64,000 bases of DNA from Paenibacillus sp. Soil750 (lineage in GTDB: Bacteria; Bacillota; Bacilli; Paenibacillales; NBRC-103111). The stretch lies in the NCBI RefSeq assembly GCF_001428045.1, contig NZ_LMSD01000001.1:1-64000 (forward strand). The letters are read 5' to 3'. Both the position numbers and the translations under genes were made by a program. Within the stretch, counting starts at the first letter, position 1; each line of letters opens with the position of its first letter. A model generated the notes under the pieces. The model searched no databases. It was not told where the DNA came from and worked only from the letters and a program-made list of their open reading frames with translations. Shown piece by piece: positions 1-7,994 of the stretch.

Positions 1-43
1 TTTCTTCCTCCGCTCCATTCTCATAGTCTGATTAAAACACAAA

Positions 44-90
44 TGACCCGTAAGAGGGCACTTTTTTCAAAGTGTCCATCTTACGGGTCA
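44..90 (-). terminator. Hairpin terminator downstream of the jelly-roll gene
   Basis: A long inverted repeat has outer arms TGACCCGTAAGA and TCTTACGGGTCA and inner arms GGCACTTT and AAAGTGTCC. Read on the minus strand it follows the stop codon of the gene at 135-713 and is followed by the T-rich stretch ATTTGTGTTTT. This fits a factor-independent terminator for that gene. Confidence 0.7.
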
Positions 91-134
91 CAGTTCAGAT
101 TGTGGTTTAGGGGTCTTTTTTATTTTACATGAAT

Positions 135-713
135 TTACAGCAGTGAGCTGAGTCGAATATTCAGTCTTGCTGCCACGCCAGCGGGATTGCTTGCACTGCG
201 TGGTCCACCAAAGTTGAAGGCGATGATGACAATATCATTACGGCCGCGTCGTAAAAATCGTCTGATATTGAAGCTGCGTCCAGGGTTGAAGAAAGAAGGG
301 GTGTTCTGTGGTGCGTCATAGACCAAGGGTACACCGTTGATGATGACAACTGCGTAGTTGTCAACGGATAAAAAGAGAGAAGCACTCAGGATAGATCTTC
401 GTTGCGAGAGCGAGAAGCGTGTCGAAATGACCGCATTTTCACTGCTCAGGTTGCCAGAGAACCAAACATAGTTGGCGTTGGCCACCGGTATCCATGCTGG
501 GTCACGTGAAATTTCCTGAGCGTTGAACCAAGAGTTGTCTGTACCAATTGAGATTGTTGTTTGGTTCGGAAACAAGCGGCCTGCTCCTAGTTTGTTGTGC
601 TTCTTCAGTTGAGCATGATATAACAGATTAGCTTTCATTTTGGTGATGCCTGCGCTTCTAGGAAGTCGAACAATTCTACTCGGTTCACCTGTAATACGTT
701 TTTTACTAGTCAT
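135..713 (-). CDS. Small protein with a galactose-binding-like (jelly-roll) domain
   Basis: A 192-residue protein of unknown function. Residues 1-45 are basic and low in structure. From about residue 58 onwards the pattern resembles the carbohydrate-binding jelly-roll of glycoside hydrolases: WFSGN near 85, a run of alternating strands, SVDNYAVVIINGVPL near 118, an RRGRND turn near 155, then a strand ending in NPAGVAARLNIRL. No signal peptide or membrane segment is visible, so it is either cytoplasmic or incorporated into a structure such as the spore surface; that location is a guess. AGGAG lies 8 bases before the ATG. It is a single-gene unit with its own terminator. The domain assignment rests on pattern only. 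Confidence 0.6.
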   Translation of the reverse strand: MTSKKRITGEPSRIVRLPRSAGITKMKANLLYHAQLKKHNKLGAGRLFPNQTTISIGTDNSWFNAQEISRDPAWIPVANANYVWFSGNLSSENAVISTRFSLSQRRSILSASLFLSVDNYAVVIINGVPLVYDAPQNTPSFFNPGRSFNIRRFLRRGRNDIVIIAFNFGGPRSASNPAGVAARLNIRLSSLL

Positions 714-903
714 CTCTCCATCTCCTATCAGAATATCGAATGCTTACCAAACTATTCTATGCTTGATAGATAGAATTGCAGCGGTTATAGCTGATAGGGA
801 TATTAAATGTATGATAACCCAATTCCCCCACTGGAAGGACTATGAAGATAGGGTGTTGTGAAGCATTAACATCCCATTCTCGCAATTTATAAACACCTGA
901 AAA

Positions 904-926
904 CCCTGAGTCCAGTGGACTCAGGG
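904..926 (-). terminator. Terminator of the Gly/Asn-rich lipoprotein gene
   Basis: Perfect 10-bp stem CCCTGAGTCC / GGACTCAGGG with a 3-base loop. On the minus strand it lies just beyond the stop of the gene at 955 and is followed by TTTTCAGGTGTTTAT. The 714-903 stretch holds no gene that I can support. Confidence 0.75.
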
Positions 927-954
927 CTGTATCATTTCCTCGGAAATATTCGAC

Positions 955-1641
955 TTATTTCACCTTGTTTTGCAAGAGTTCAACGAAAGACTTACCAAAA
1001 TCTCCCATTTGTCCGCCTGCAGGACGATTGCCGCCACCGAAGCCGCCACCATTTTGACCTCCGCCACCAGTACCATTCGGTTTTTGTCCTCCGGCTTGCT
1101 GGCCACTTCCAGCCCCATCCGTGGCATTTGCTTTAGGGGTAGCTAAAGCATCTGGCGACTGCGTTTTACCTGCATCGCCGGAGCCACCATTTCGATTGCC
1201 TGATCCCTGGCCATTCGGCCCACCGTTGCCTCCGTTACCACGATTACTCATGCGGGTTTCTGCATCAGTTAAGAAGGTCTTCTGAGCATCTGTCAAATTT
1301 GCCAGCAGCTTGGTTTTATTGTCGTCGCTGAGCTCATTTTTCGTGACGATATCCTGAGCGACAGGCAGCATGGCTTGTGCTTGCTCCTTCGTGATGGTCA
1401 ATCCATCCGATTTGTCCATCATGGTCAGCATTTGGAACGTACTGAAGAGCTGTCTCTGTGCGGGATCCATCACAGGGCGGTTTTGTTGGCCATTCTGTTG
1501 GCCATTTCCCGCTGCCTTCTCCGTTTGCTGCACTGGCTGAGAAGTGCCTGCTGCTGCGGTTTGTGTGTCAGATTGGTTCCCGCATCCTGCTAGAAGAATG
1601 GGGATCAGAATGCATATGCCTGCTAGTTTTTTCATATTCAT
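955..1641 (-). CDS. Glycine/asparagine-rich lipoprotein
   Basis: A 228-residue predicted lipoprotein. After a basic start and a hydrophobic segment there is a lipobox LLAGC, so the mature protein should be anchored to the outer face of the membrane. Residues about 25-50 are Gln/Asn-rich. A helical middle part (about 55-130, with PAQRQLFSTFQML and LTDAQKTFLTDAETR) is followed by a long low-complexity Gly/Asn/Gln tail. The helical core resembles small periplasmic helical sensors, but I do not recognise the family. A GTG 15 bases upstream overlaps the Shine-Dalgarno sequence GGAGTGA, so the ATG at 1641, ten bases after that site, is preferred; ATG at 1635 is also possible. Single gene with its own terminator. 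Confidence 0.75.
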   Translation of the reverse strand: MNMKKLAGICILIPILLAGCGNQSDTQTAAAGTSQPVQQTEKAAGNGQQNGQQNRPVMDPAQRQLFSTFQMLTMMDKSDGLTITKEQAQAMLPVAQDIVTKNELSDDNKTKLLANLTDAQKTFLTDAETRMSNRGNGGNGGPNGQGSGNRNGGSGDAGKTQSPDALATPKANATDGAGSGQQAGGQKPNGTGGGGQNGGGFGGGNRPAGGQMGDFGKSFVELLQNKVK

Positions 1642-1773
1642 ACGTGTATGTATCACTCCTATTTTTGATTGTCCACGTTGTCATTGTACGATGGTAATAT
1701 GAAAGAATAGCGAATAAATGCTGAAAGCCAGCTTAAAATTAGTGATTAAAATGCTATGAGGGGGGCATCATCA

Positions 1774-2244
1774 ATGGAGTTTAGGACGATAGATGTGGAG
1801 AAAGATCGAGAAACGATCATAGCCTTTCGGAAAGATTCCTATGTGGTGAGCTTCGGCAGTGAAGAAGGCTTCGGGGATGAGGATGACTACGTCAGGAGGA
1901 TTGCCGATCGCGTTAGGCGCTTTCCAGAAGGACTTGTGCTGATCGAAGAGGAAGGTCAACCCATTGGTCAACTGGAGCTTCAAATTGTTCTTCATGAGGG
2001 TAGTTATATCGGCTATGCAAACTTATTCTATTTAATTCCATCCTACAGAGGAAAAGGATACGGTCGACAGTTAGTGGCTTATGCGGAAGGATTCTTTGAG
2101 AAATATGGGGTAAAATCATATCATTTACGTGTAGCTCCAACGAATCTACCTGCGCTATATTTGTACGAGAAATGTGGCTTTCGCCTCTTAGAAAAAGAAG
2201 AAGATCAACCCAACGCTGTATGGCGAATGGTCAAGGATCTCTAA
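1774..2244 (+). CDS. GNAT family N-acetyltransferase
   Basis: A 156-residue GCN5-related acetyltransferase that would transfer acetyl from acetyl-CoA to an unidentified amine. The acetyl-CoA pyrophosphate loop is visible as SYRGKGYGRQLV (motif A, Q/RxxGxG), preceded by the strand YANLFYLI and followed by motif B with APTNLPALYLYEKCGF near the C-terminus. The length is normal for the family. An ATG 18 bases upstream is in frame, but GAGGGGGG at 1758-1765 lies 8 bases before the ATG at 1774, so that start is chosen. It is a lone gene; neighbours give no clue to the substrate. Confidence 0.85.
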   Translation: MEFRTIDVEKDRETIIAFRKDSYVVSFGSEEGFGDEDDYVRRIADRVRRFPEGLVLIEEEGQPIGQLELQIVLHEGSYIGYANLFYLIPSYRGKGYGRQLVAYAEGFFEKYGVKSYHLRVAPTNLPALYLYEKCGFRLLEKEEDQPNAVWRMVKDL

Positions 2245-2284
2245 GACTTCTTATAGGACATTCTATAGTCCTATCGAAAGATCT

Positions 2285-2313
2285 AGCTGGAAAACCTGGG
2301 AGGTTTTCCAGCT
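2285..2313. terminator. Perfect 13-bp hairpin between convergent genes
   Basis: AGCTGGAAAACCT and AGGTTTTCCAGCT form a perfect stem with a GGG loop between the ends of the acetyltransferase and the pentapeptide-repeat gene. No T-run follows on either strand. It may still mark the transcript ends of both genes, but an efficient intrinsic terminator is not shown. Confidence 0.5.
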
Positions 2314-2344
2314 AATCACCACAGGGCGCTCCCCACACATTTGG

Positions 2345-3217
2345 CTACTCGCTACTGAAGTGTGCAGGGGGTGTTAAGTATGCAGGCAGCTTCGTGTGCT
2401 TATCTCCTTTGGCGGCATTCACTTGAAACTGAGTAAGAAACAGACTGTCGCTCAAATCCGCTCCTCGAAGGTCGGTGTCCCTGAGATCCGCGCCGATGAG
2501 ATCCGCTTTCCGCAGATCGGCGCCTCGCAGATCAGCTGCTATTAAATAGGCTCCTCGTAGATTGCTGGCCCGAAGATCAGCACCTTTCAACTTAGCACCA
2601 ATCAGATCGGCGCCTCTCCCGTAAGCTTTACGGCGGCTTTTGGGGATCACATACTCGCGCAGTGCTGCTTCGCGTACAAGCTCGCTTGCTCGAAGCAGCA
2701 GCACATTCACGGCAGCTCGATGTGCGGCGATGTCTTGCGTGGTCAGACTATCGGGATCGAGGTTCGTGAGGCGTTCCGTTTCAGCGAGCAAGGTGCTCAG
2801 TTCCCCATGAATCTCATCAGTCGATGGCAGGGTTAAGGCCTCAGTCAAATACCAGAGCAGCTCATGAAGCTGGCGCATCAGGGGAAATACCTCAAACATT
2901 TGCTTCGCGGTTTCAGGTGCTTTACGCCAGTCCGTACCACCGAAGGTGATCTGTGAAACCTTCTGTCCTGCACCGAAGCAGTCATACACGGTACAGCCTC
3001 GAAAACCGATTTGGCGAAGCTGGGTATGAACACCACAACGAAAGTCGGTTTGTAAGTTTGTACAGGGTTGTCCAGCATCCTTATCGTTAGCGAAATCCGT
3101 TGAAGCTGCGTAAGGCAACGCAACACAACATAAACCAAAGCAGTTCTCGCAATCTCCTTGCATATGTAGGCGTTTACCAGCCGTTGTAATTTCTGAAAAA
3201 TTTTCATTCTCTAGCAT
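2345..3217 (-). CDS. Pentapeptide-repeat protein with a cysteine-rich N-terminus
   Basis: A 290-residue protein in two parts. The N-terminal 90 residues hold a cysteine cluster (CENCFGLCC near 22-30, then C52, C61, C74 and C80) of the type that binds zinc or an iron-sulfur cluster. After a helical linker, residues about 200-270 are consecutive pentapeptide repeats of the A(D/N)LRxx form ([20 protein letters not shown] and onwards), predicted to fold as a right-handed quadrilateral beta-helix. Some pentapeptide proteins (Qnr, MfpA) mimic DNA and bind gyrase; nothing here proves that role. The start ATG follows AAGGAGATCCTC. On the minus strand TATAAT at 3253-3258 is a plausible -10 box. It ends convergently with the acetyltransferase. 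Confidence 0.85.
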   Translation of the reverse strand: MLENENFSEITTAGKRLHMQGDCENCFGLCCVALPYAASTDFANDKDAGQPCTNLQTDFRCGVHTQLRQIGFRGCTVYDCFGAGQKVSQITFGGTDWRKAPETAKQMFEVFPLMRQLHELLWYLTEALTLPSTDEIHGELSTLLAETERLTNLDPDSLTTQDIAAHRAAVNVLLLRASELVREAALREYVIPKSRRKAYGRGADLIGAKLKGADLRASNLRGAYLIAADLRGADLRKADLIGADLRDTDLRGADLSDSLFLTQFQVNAAKGDKHTKLPAYLTPPAHFSSE

Positions 3218-3345
3218 ATAATGAGGATCTCCTTGTTTGTTATCATTTTTACATTATACAACGCAGCAGCCATATGCAAAAACAGGGACTTATGCTATAA
3301 CTGGTGAAAAAGCTATTTCACGAACAAGGTGAGAGGGTGACATCT

Positions 3346-3771
3346 ATGAGCACATTAACGAAAGCCATTTTAATCGCAGCAAAGGCCCATGATGGTCAGG
3401 TAGACAAAGGGGGCAGTCCCTACATTTTACACCCAATTCGTTTAGCTAGCAGGGCCAAATCAACGGAAGAATCCATCGTTGCAGTCTTACATGATGTCGT
3501 GGAGGATTCGGATCTAACCCTATTTGATTTGAAAAAAGAAGGCTTTAGTCTACCTATCCTAGAAGCGCTAGATTGCCTTACTAGAAGGTCGGATGAAACG
3601 TATGAAGGATTTATTAAGAGGATCAAAGTAAACCCATTAGCGTTGGTTGTGAAGCTCCTGGATTTAGAAGATAACTGTGACCTCAGTCGAATAGAACAGC
3701 CTACCCGTCAAGACTATGAACGAATCGATAAATACAAAAAAGCGATAGCTGAATTGAAATATGGAAACTGA
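3346..3771 (+). CDS. HD-domain phosphohydrolase, RelA/SpoT hydrolase-like
   Basis: A 141-residue single-domain HD protein. It resembles the (p)ppGpp hydrolase half of RelA/SpoT and the small alarmone hydrolases: AKAHDGQVDKGGSPYILHP (first His-Asp region) and VLHDVVEDSD (HD plus ED pair), then the helical region VKLLDLEDNC. There is no synthetase, TGS or ACT domain. The likely reaction is Mn-dependent removal of the 3'-pyrophosphate from (p)ppGpp or a related nucleotide; this follows from the family and is not shown here. A GTG at 3304 is in frame, but GGTGAGAGGGTGA just upstream of the ATG at 3346 is the better start. It ends in its own terminator. Confidence 0.85.
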   Translation: MSTLTKAILIAAKAHDGQVDKGGSPYILHPIRLASRAKSTEESIVAVLHDVVEDSDLTLFDLKKEGFSLPILEALDCLTRRSDETYEGFIKRIKVNPLALVVKLLDLEDNCDLSRIEQPTRQDYERIDKYKKAIAELKYGN

Positions 3772-3794
3772 CACCTGGGGTGTCAGTTTTTTTT
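3765..3794 (+). terminator. Rho-independent terminator after the HD hydrolase
   Basis: CTGACACC / GGTGTCAG stem with a 3-base loop, directly followed by eight T residues. It overlaps the last codons and the stop of the HD gene. Confidence 0.9.
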
Positions 3795-3905
3795 GTCGAA
3801 AAAGACTTGAAGCGAGAGGACATCAATCGACATACGAAATGAGCTTTTTGCAATATGATAAGTGTATGGGTACAGGCTGACTATATGAAGAAAGGGTTGA
3901 TCGCC

Positions 3906-5105
3906 ATGAACAACATAAAAATATCCTCAAAAGGTATCGAAAAAGCGCTTCGTAAGTTTGATTATTTGCAAGCTATTGCCGAATACATCTGGAACGGTTT
4001 CGACGCTGAGGCTACGGCGGTAGACATAACCCTTCATAAAAACATACTAGACGGCGTGGATCAAATCGTCATTTCAGACAACGGCTATGGCATTAAGCTG
4101 AAAGATTTAGAAGGAAAGTTTACGCCTTTCTATGAATCTGAGAAGAGTGTGGATCCTGATAAACGGGGGAGAACGACTTCGGCTATGCATGGGAAAAATG
4201 GGATAGGTCGCTTAACCTTCCATCATTTTGCTTCGGAAGCTATTTGGCAAACCACTTACGAGGATGGTCTCCTGCTCAAAAATACGTATAAGATTCATAT
4301 TCAAGCGAAACAATTGGATGCCTATCATGTGACCAAGCCTGATCTAACGGATAAGGACAGAGGGACTACCGTCACGTTTAACAATATCATCAAGGAGTTC
4401 GTGGTTGAGGATTTTCTGGCATTTTTGAGCAGAGAATTCGGATGGTTTTTGGAACTGCACGCGGACAAGCCGTACACGATTCGTATTGATGGTGAACCGC
4501 TGGACTATGCTAGCTTGATTGCGGAGAAGGAAACCTTCACATTCGCCCATACGATGTCGCAGACGAAATTTCGAATCACGTTTATTCGTTGGGAAGATCG
4601 CATGAATCATGAATATTCGAAGCTGTATTTTATTGACTCGAAGTTGAAAGAGCAGCATAAACAGCCCACAACGTTTAACAATAAAGGGGATTCCTTTTAC
4701 CATAGTGTCTATATTCAGAGTAAGCTATTTGATCAGTTTGATTTTAGTAGTGAGGATTTAAGTGGGCAGCAGTCGTTTACATTCGGTGCGAGTCGCAAAA
4801 GCGATGCCTTTCAATATCTGCTAGATGAGCTGGGGACGTTCATTAGTGAGAAAAGGCAGCCTTATCTGCGGAAATTATCCGATGCTGTTATCAAGGAATT
4901 CGCTGAAGCGAAGGCGTTTCCGACGTTCACTGGTGATCCTGAGGCAGCGAACCGCCGGGATGAGCTCGAAGCTGCGATTCGTGAGTTATGCCATGCGGAA
5001 CCTAAGGTATTCGCGCGATTGAATCCGGAACAGAAGAAAGTACTTGCGCACTTGATCCACGCCGTTGGGGCAGAGGAACGTCAATGGTTGATGGCAGCTC
5101 TTTAA
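3906..5105 (+). CDS. GHKL (Hsp90/MutL-fold) ATP-binding protein
   Basis: A 399-residue protein whose first half is a GHKL ATPase of the HATPase_c_3 type. Visible are the N-box helix AIAEYIWNGFDAEA, the G1 motif ISDNGYGI and the lid/G2 motif GKNGIGRLTFHHFA. The second half (about 200-400) has mixed strands and then charged helices, with no catalytic motif that I recognise. Hsp90/MutL/MORC-type proteins use this fold for ATP-driven clamping, but no partner gene follows. An in-frame ATG at 3855 is rejected because a -10-like TATGAT overlaps it; AAAGGG precedes the chosen ATG. The protein ends soon after LNPEQKKVLAHLI; whether relatives continue further should be checked. Confidence 0.75.
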   Translation: MNNIKISSKGIEKALRKFDYLQAIAEYIWNGFDAEATAVDITLHKNILDGVDQIVISDNGYGIKLKDLEGKFTPFYESEKSVDPDKRGRTTSAMHGKNGIGRLTFHHFASEAIWQTTYEDGLLLKNTYKIHIQAKQLDAYHVTKPDLTDKDRGTTVTFNNIIKEFVVEDFLAFLSREFGWFLELHADKPYTIRIDGEPLDYASLIAEKETFTFAHTMSQTKFRITFIRWEDRMNHEYSKLYFIDSKLKEQHKQPTTFNNKGDSFYHSVYIQSKLFDQFDFSSEDLSGQQSFTFGASRKSDAFQYLLDELGTFISEKRQPYLRKLSDAVIKEFAEAKAFPTFTGDPEAANRRDELEAAIRELCHAEPKVFARLNPEQKKVLAHLIHAVGAEERQWLMAAL

Positions 5106-5166
5106 TGTATACTGAGAGGAGATAAGTTATCCTTGGGTACACTAGCTTTTGGAAGGAGCGCCGATA

Positions 5167-5330
5167 ATGAATGTTGAAGAAGTGAAGCGAATTAGTGAAG
5201 TATCTAAAAAAGAACGTTGGCGAAAGCCGGAGTTCATTATTACATCGTTGATATGGTTGACCGTAAGGTAACCTATACGAGTGGGAGAGCGGAAGAAGTC
5301 TACACAGAGGCTATTCCCGTATTTAAATGA
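5167..5330 (+). pseudogene. Small conserved-looking gene broken by a one-base frameshift
   Basis: An ATG with a strong upstream site (GGAAGGAG, 8 bases away) opens a frame reading MNVEEVKRISEVSKKERWRK then EFII, which stops after 34 residues. A second frame continues from the same point as YIVDMVDRKVTYTSGRAEEV and on to VFK and TGA at 5328. Joining them near 5235-5245 gives one plausible hydrophilic protein of about 54 residues. The span is 164 bases, one short of a multiple of three, as a single missing base predicts. It lies 61 bases after the GHKL gene and may be co-transcribed. Either a real frameshift or a sequence error. Confidence 0.6.
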
Positions 5331-5342
5331 GATCGTTTAGCT

Positions 5343-5373
5343 AAGCTGCGTCCTCAGAGGGCGTGGCTTTTTT
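5343..5373 (+). terminator. Terminator after the frameshifted small gene
   Basis: AAGCTGCGTCCT pairs with AGGGCGTGGCTT along 12 positions (including G-T wobbles) around a CAG loop, followed by a run of six T residues. Confidence 0.85.
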
Positions 5374-5394
5374 CATATAGAGCAACTAACTGGA

Positions 5395-5557
5395 TTTTCT
5401 CCATCTATTTTCACCATTATCACGATATTTGGTGAATTAGCTGTGTTTTCTCCATCTATTTTCACCATTATCACGATATTTGGTGAATTAGCTGTGTTTT
5501 CTACAGTTATTTTCCATCAAATTCCGATAATCAGTTGGATTCGAGGAATTTAGCTGT
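5395..5557. repeat. Three direct 51-bp repeat units, two of them identical
   Basis: Units begin with TTTTCT at 5395, 5446 and 5497, exactly 51 bases apart. The first two (5395-5445 and 5446-5496) are identical over all 51 bases. The third is diverged but keeps the TTTTCT start and the TTTAGCTGTA end. Each of the first two contains the arms TTCACC and GGTGAA separated by 15 bases. Nothing in 5374-5657 looks coding. The shared register with other intergenic clusters in this window is treated in the findings. Confidence 0.9.
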
Positions 5558-5657
5558 AGGTTATACAGTTAAACTCTACTCTGGAGCTACAGGATTATCG
5601 ATGTGCATCACGAATACGTGGAGATGGGATTTTTTAAGGGAGAACGAGAGAATCATA

Positions 5658-6209
5658 ATGATTGCAAAAGGGGTGTTAACCATACAAACTGTCTATCTGG
5701 TATCTGGACCAGCAGGGGTGGGGAAATCTACGACTTCACGTGCGTTGGCCAAAGCTTTGCCAAACTCCGCATATATTTCAGGTGATGCTGTCAGTCATAT
5801 GCACGTGAATGGTCGGGAGAAACCATGGGAAAGTCAGTCCGAGTTATCACTTATTTGGCAAAACATTTGGCGGCTTACATCTAATTTTATTACACATGGT
5901 GTAGATGTGGTCGTCGATTATGTGACATTTCCTGAAGAGGCAAAGTGGCTTCACAAGCAATTAATAGCATTAAATACTAATATTGTTTATGTTGTATTGT
6001 GGACAGATAAAGCGACGCTTCTACAAAGGGATCAAACGAGATTACCGCAGCATCAAATGGGTGAACGTTGCCTAATTCTCATCGATGAATTTGAGGACGC
6101 TGGATTAGAGTCGATACATTTCCTGGATACGAGCTTACACCAAATTGAGAACTTGAATGAGATCATAGATGACATTCGGAGTAACCACAGATATAGGTTG
6201 AAATCGTAA
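5658..6209 (+). CDS. P-loop NTPase, small-molecule kinase-like
   Basis: A 183-residue protein with a textbook Walker A motif (VSGPAGVGKSTTSRALA) close to the N-terminus, then SAYISGDAV (substrate-binding region as in shikimate/gluconate-kinase and chloramphenicol-phosphotransferase-like proteins), a hydrophobic strand VDVVVDYVTF resembling Walker B, and an arginine-containing lid region RDQTRLPQHQMGERC. It probably phosphorylates a small molecule, substrate unknown. The open frame extends upstream to 5535, but that part runs over the end of the repeat cluster and is not expected to be translated. The ATG at 5658 follows GAGAG. It lies 31 bases before the LtrA gene and may be co-transcribed with it. 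Confidence 0.75.
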   Translation: MIAKGVLTIQTVYLVSGPAGVGKSTTSRALAKALPNSAYISGDAVSHMHVNGREKPWESQSELSLIWQNIWRLTSNFITHGVDVVVDYVTFPEEAKWLHKQLIALNTNIVYVVLWTDKATLLQRDQTRLPQHQMGERCLILIDEFEDAGLESIHFLDTSLHQIENLNEIIDDIRSNHRYRLKS

Positions 6210-6240
6210 TGACGATGAAATTTAGTAAAGGAGCCCAATA

Positions 6241-7368
6241 ATGAACAATCCCGTATCAGGGCTGCATCACATCAAAGCAATGGTCGAGAAAAAGGTAACC
6301 TGGCTTGAGCTATTCTACGACCTGCTTTTTGTAGCAGCTGTTTCCAAAGCAAGTCACGTCTTGCTGCATGTGCATCACGGAACGATTCCACTGGAGTATT
6401 TAAGCAAATTTGTTCTAATCTTTATTCCGATTTGGTGGGCTTGGGTAGGACAGTCCCTATTTGTCAATCGGTTTGGACGGGACAGTACATCGCATCGCGT
6501 TTTTCTCATTCTGCAATTATTTTTTGTGTTAATTATGACGGCAAGCTTGTCCGTCGATTTTGATCAGTATTTTGTGCCCTTTCTCATCGGCTACCTAGGA
6601 TTGCGAGCGATGACGGCGATTCAATACTTGGCTGTACATAAAAAAGAAGAAGATCATCGACGGATTACTGCACGATATTTAGGCAGCCGTTTTTGGATCG
6701 GACTTGCCATATCGGCACTCTCCCTATTTTTTGACTCATGGATTCGCTACGCGGTGTTGTATGCGGGTATTATGGTGGATATTTTACTCCCCTTAATGGG
6801 GCGGAAATACTTGGTGAGAAGCCCGATTAATACCCACCATTTATTAGAGCGTTTCTCGTTATTTACGTTGATTCTGCTTGGGGAATCGGTCATAAGCATA
6901 CTGACTGTCTTACAGTCCAGTGATTGGACATGGCGATCCATACTGTTTGCATCGCTCACCTTTCTGCTCATCATTGCGATGTGGTGGCAATACTTTGAGA
7001 ATGTCGAGAAGAAAGTGAACAAAGCCCTAGAAACGGCAGGTCAGACCATCATCTATGGCCATTTATTCATCTATTTATCCTTATGCATGATTGCCGCATC
7101 GATCCAGCTTTTATTCTTGGGGCAATTGAATTATGGGTTTATGTTAATCTTTATTTTCGGCTCTGTGCTTCTGTACTTTTTCTCGACATCGCTAGTCTTC
7201 CACAAGTATAGACATGCACACCAACGATTAAAGATAGCTCATCTAGCCGTGTTTCTAGGCTTACTAGCTTTATTTCTTGGGTTGGATCTGATGTTCGAAA
7301 TGCCGAATTACGTAATCATCGGAGAAATGATGTTATTTTTTGCAGTTTATGCGAAGGGATCGACTTAA
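6241..7368 (+). CDS. Low temperature requirement protein A (LtrA) family membrane protein
   Basis: A 375-residue integral membrane protein of the LtrA family, with about ten hydrophobic segments. The family hallmark is visible at the N-terminus: VTWLELFYDLLFVAAVSKAS (residues 19-38). A second conserved region, HHLLERFSLFTLILLGESVI, lies near residues 200-220. The length is typical. LtrA was named from a Listeria mutant unable to grow in the cold; its molecular function is not established. The ATG follows AAAGGAGCCCAATA. The 3' end overlaps the open frame of the next acetyltransferase, but that gene's own start is 25 bases downstream. Confidence 0.85.
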   Translation: MNNPVSGLHHIKAMVEKKVTWLELFYDLLFVAAVSKASHVLLHVHHGTIPLEYLSKFVLIFIPIWWAWVGQSLFVNRFGRDSTSHRVFLILQLFFVLIMTASLSVDFDQYFVPFLIGYLGLRAMTAIQYLAVHKKEEDHRRITARYLGSRFWIGLAISALSLFFDSWIRYAVLYAGIMVDILLPLMGRKYLVRSPINTHHLLERFSLFTLILLGESVISILTVLQSSDWTWRSILFASLTFLLIIAMWWQYFENVEKKVNKALETAGQTIIYGHLFIYLSLCMIAASIQLLFLGQLNYGFMLIFIFGSVLLYFFSTSLVFHKYRHAHQRLKIAHLAVFLGLLALFLGLDLMFEMPNYVIIGEMMLFFAVYAKGST

Positions 7369-7393
7369 GAAATCACTTGGAGGGGAAGAAGAT

Positions 7394-7936
7394 ATGCGCA
7401 TTGAACTGGATGCTGATCTTACACTGAAATCACTCGAACCAAAGGATGCTGAAGCTATATTTGCATTAACAGACAGTTGTCGTGACTACCTGAGAGAATG
7501 GTTGCCATGGGTAGATGCAACACGGAATAGCGATCATTCAAGAGCTTTTATCCAGCACTGTCAGAGTCAAGAGGCATCCAATAATGGCTTCAATGCTGGC
7601 ATTTGGTTCAAAGGAGAGTTCGCAGGCTGCGTCGGTTTTCACCCGATCAATTGGGCTAATCATTGCGCTAGTCTGGGTTACTGGTTAGGAGAAGGCTTTC
7701 AAGGACATGGCATCATGACCCGAGCCTGCCAATGGCTTGTGGACTATTCGTTTAACGAACTGGGTCTAAATCGTATCGAAATCAGATGTGGGGATAGCAA
7801 CTTCAGAAGCCGAGCCATTCCGGAGAAATTAGGGTTTACGAGAGAAGGACAGATTAGGGATGCTGCATGGCTGAACGATCATTACATCGACCTTATCGTA
7901 TATGGCATGCTAAAGCGTGAGTGGAGGCGTGGTTAG
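7394..7936 (+). CDS. RimJ/RimL-type N-acetyltransferase
   Basis: A 180-residue GNAT enzyme of the RimL/YdaF subgroup, which acetylates ribosomal proteins or other substrates using acetyl-CoA. Seen: the N-terminal strand IELDADLTLKSLEPKDAEAI, LREWLPWVD (a typical RimL signature near residue 38), the strand ASLGYWLGEGFQGHGIMTRA holding the acetyl-CoA loop, and NRIEIRCGDSNFRSRAIPEK near residue 140. The start ATG has GGAGGGGAAGAAGAT upstream; the open frame begins earlier, inside ltrA, and that part is discarded. It probably shares a transcript with the LtrA gene and ends at the terminator at 7951. Confidence 0.88.
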   Translation: MRIELDADLTLKSLEPKDAEAIFALTDSCRDYLREWLPWVDATRNSDHSRAFIQHCQSQEASNNGFNAGIWFKGEFAGCVGFHPINWANHCASLGYWLGEGFQGHGIMTRACQWLVDYSFNELGLNRIEIRCGDSNFRSRAIPEKLGFTREGQIRDAAWLNDHYIDLIVYGMLKREWRRG

Positions 7937-7950
7937 TTGTAGGGTGTGAA

Positions 7951-7983
7951 AAAGCAGGTTGCCTCCTCGGCAACCTGCTTTCT
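7951..7983. terminator. Bidirectional terminator
   Basis: AAAGCAGGTTGCC / GGCAACCTGCTTT perfect 13-bp stem with loop TCCTC, between the convergent ends of the acetyltransferase (plus) and the SH3-like protein gene (minus), with short T/A runs on both sides. Confidence 0.88.
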
Positions 7984-7994
7984 TGTACATATGG

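Noticed and set aside
2345..5105. A combined pentapeptide/HD/GHKL defence operon
   Set aside because: The genes are on different strands or separated by a strong terminator, so they are not one transcription unit; only the GHKL gene is kept as a weak candidate.
5395..5557. CRISPR array or recent gene duplication
   Set aside because: The 51-bp units abut without spacers and are not coding.
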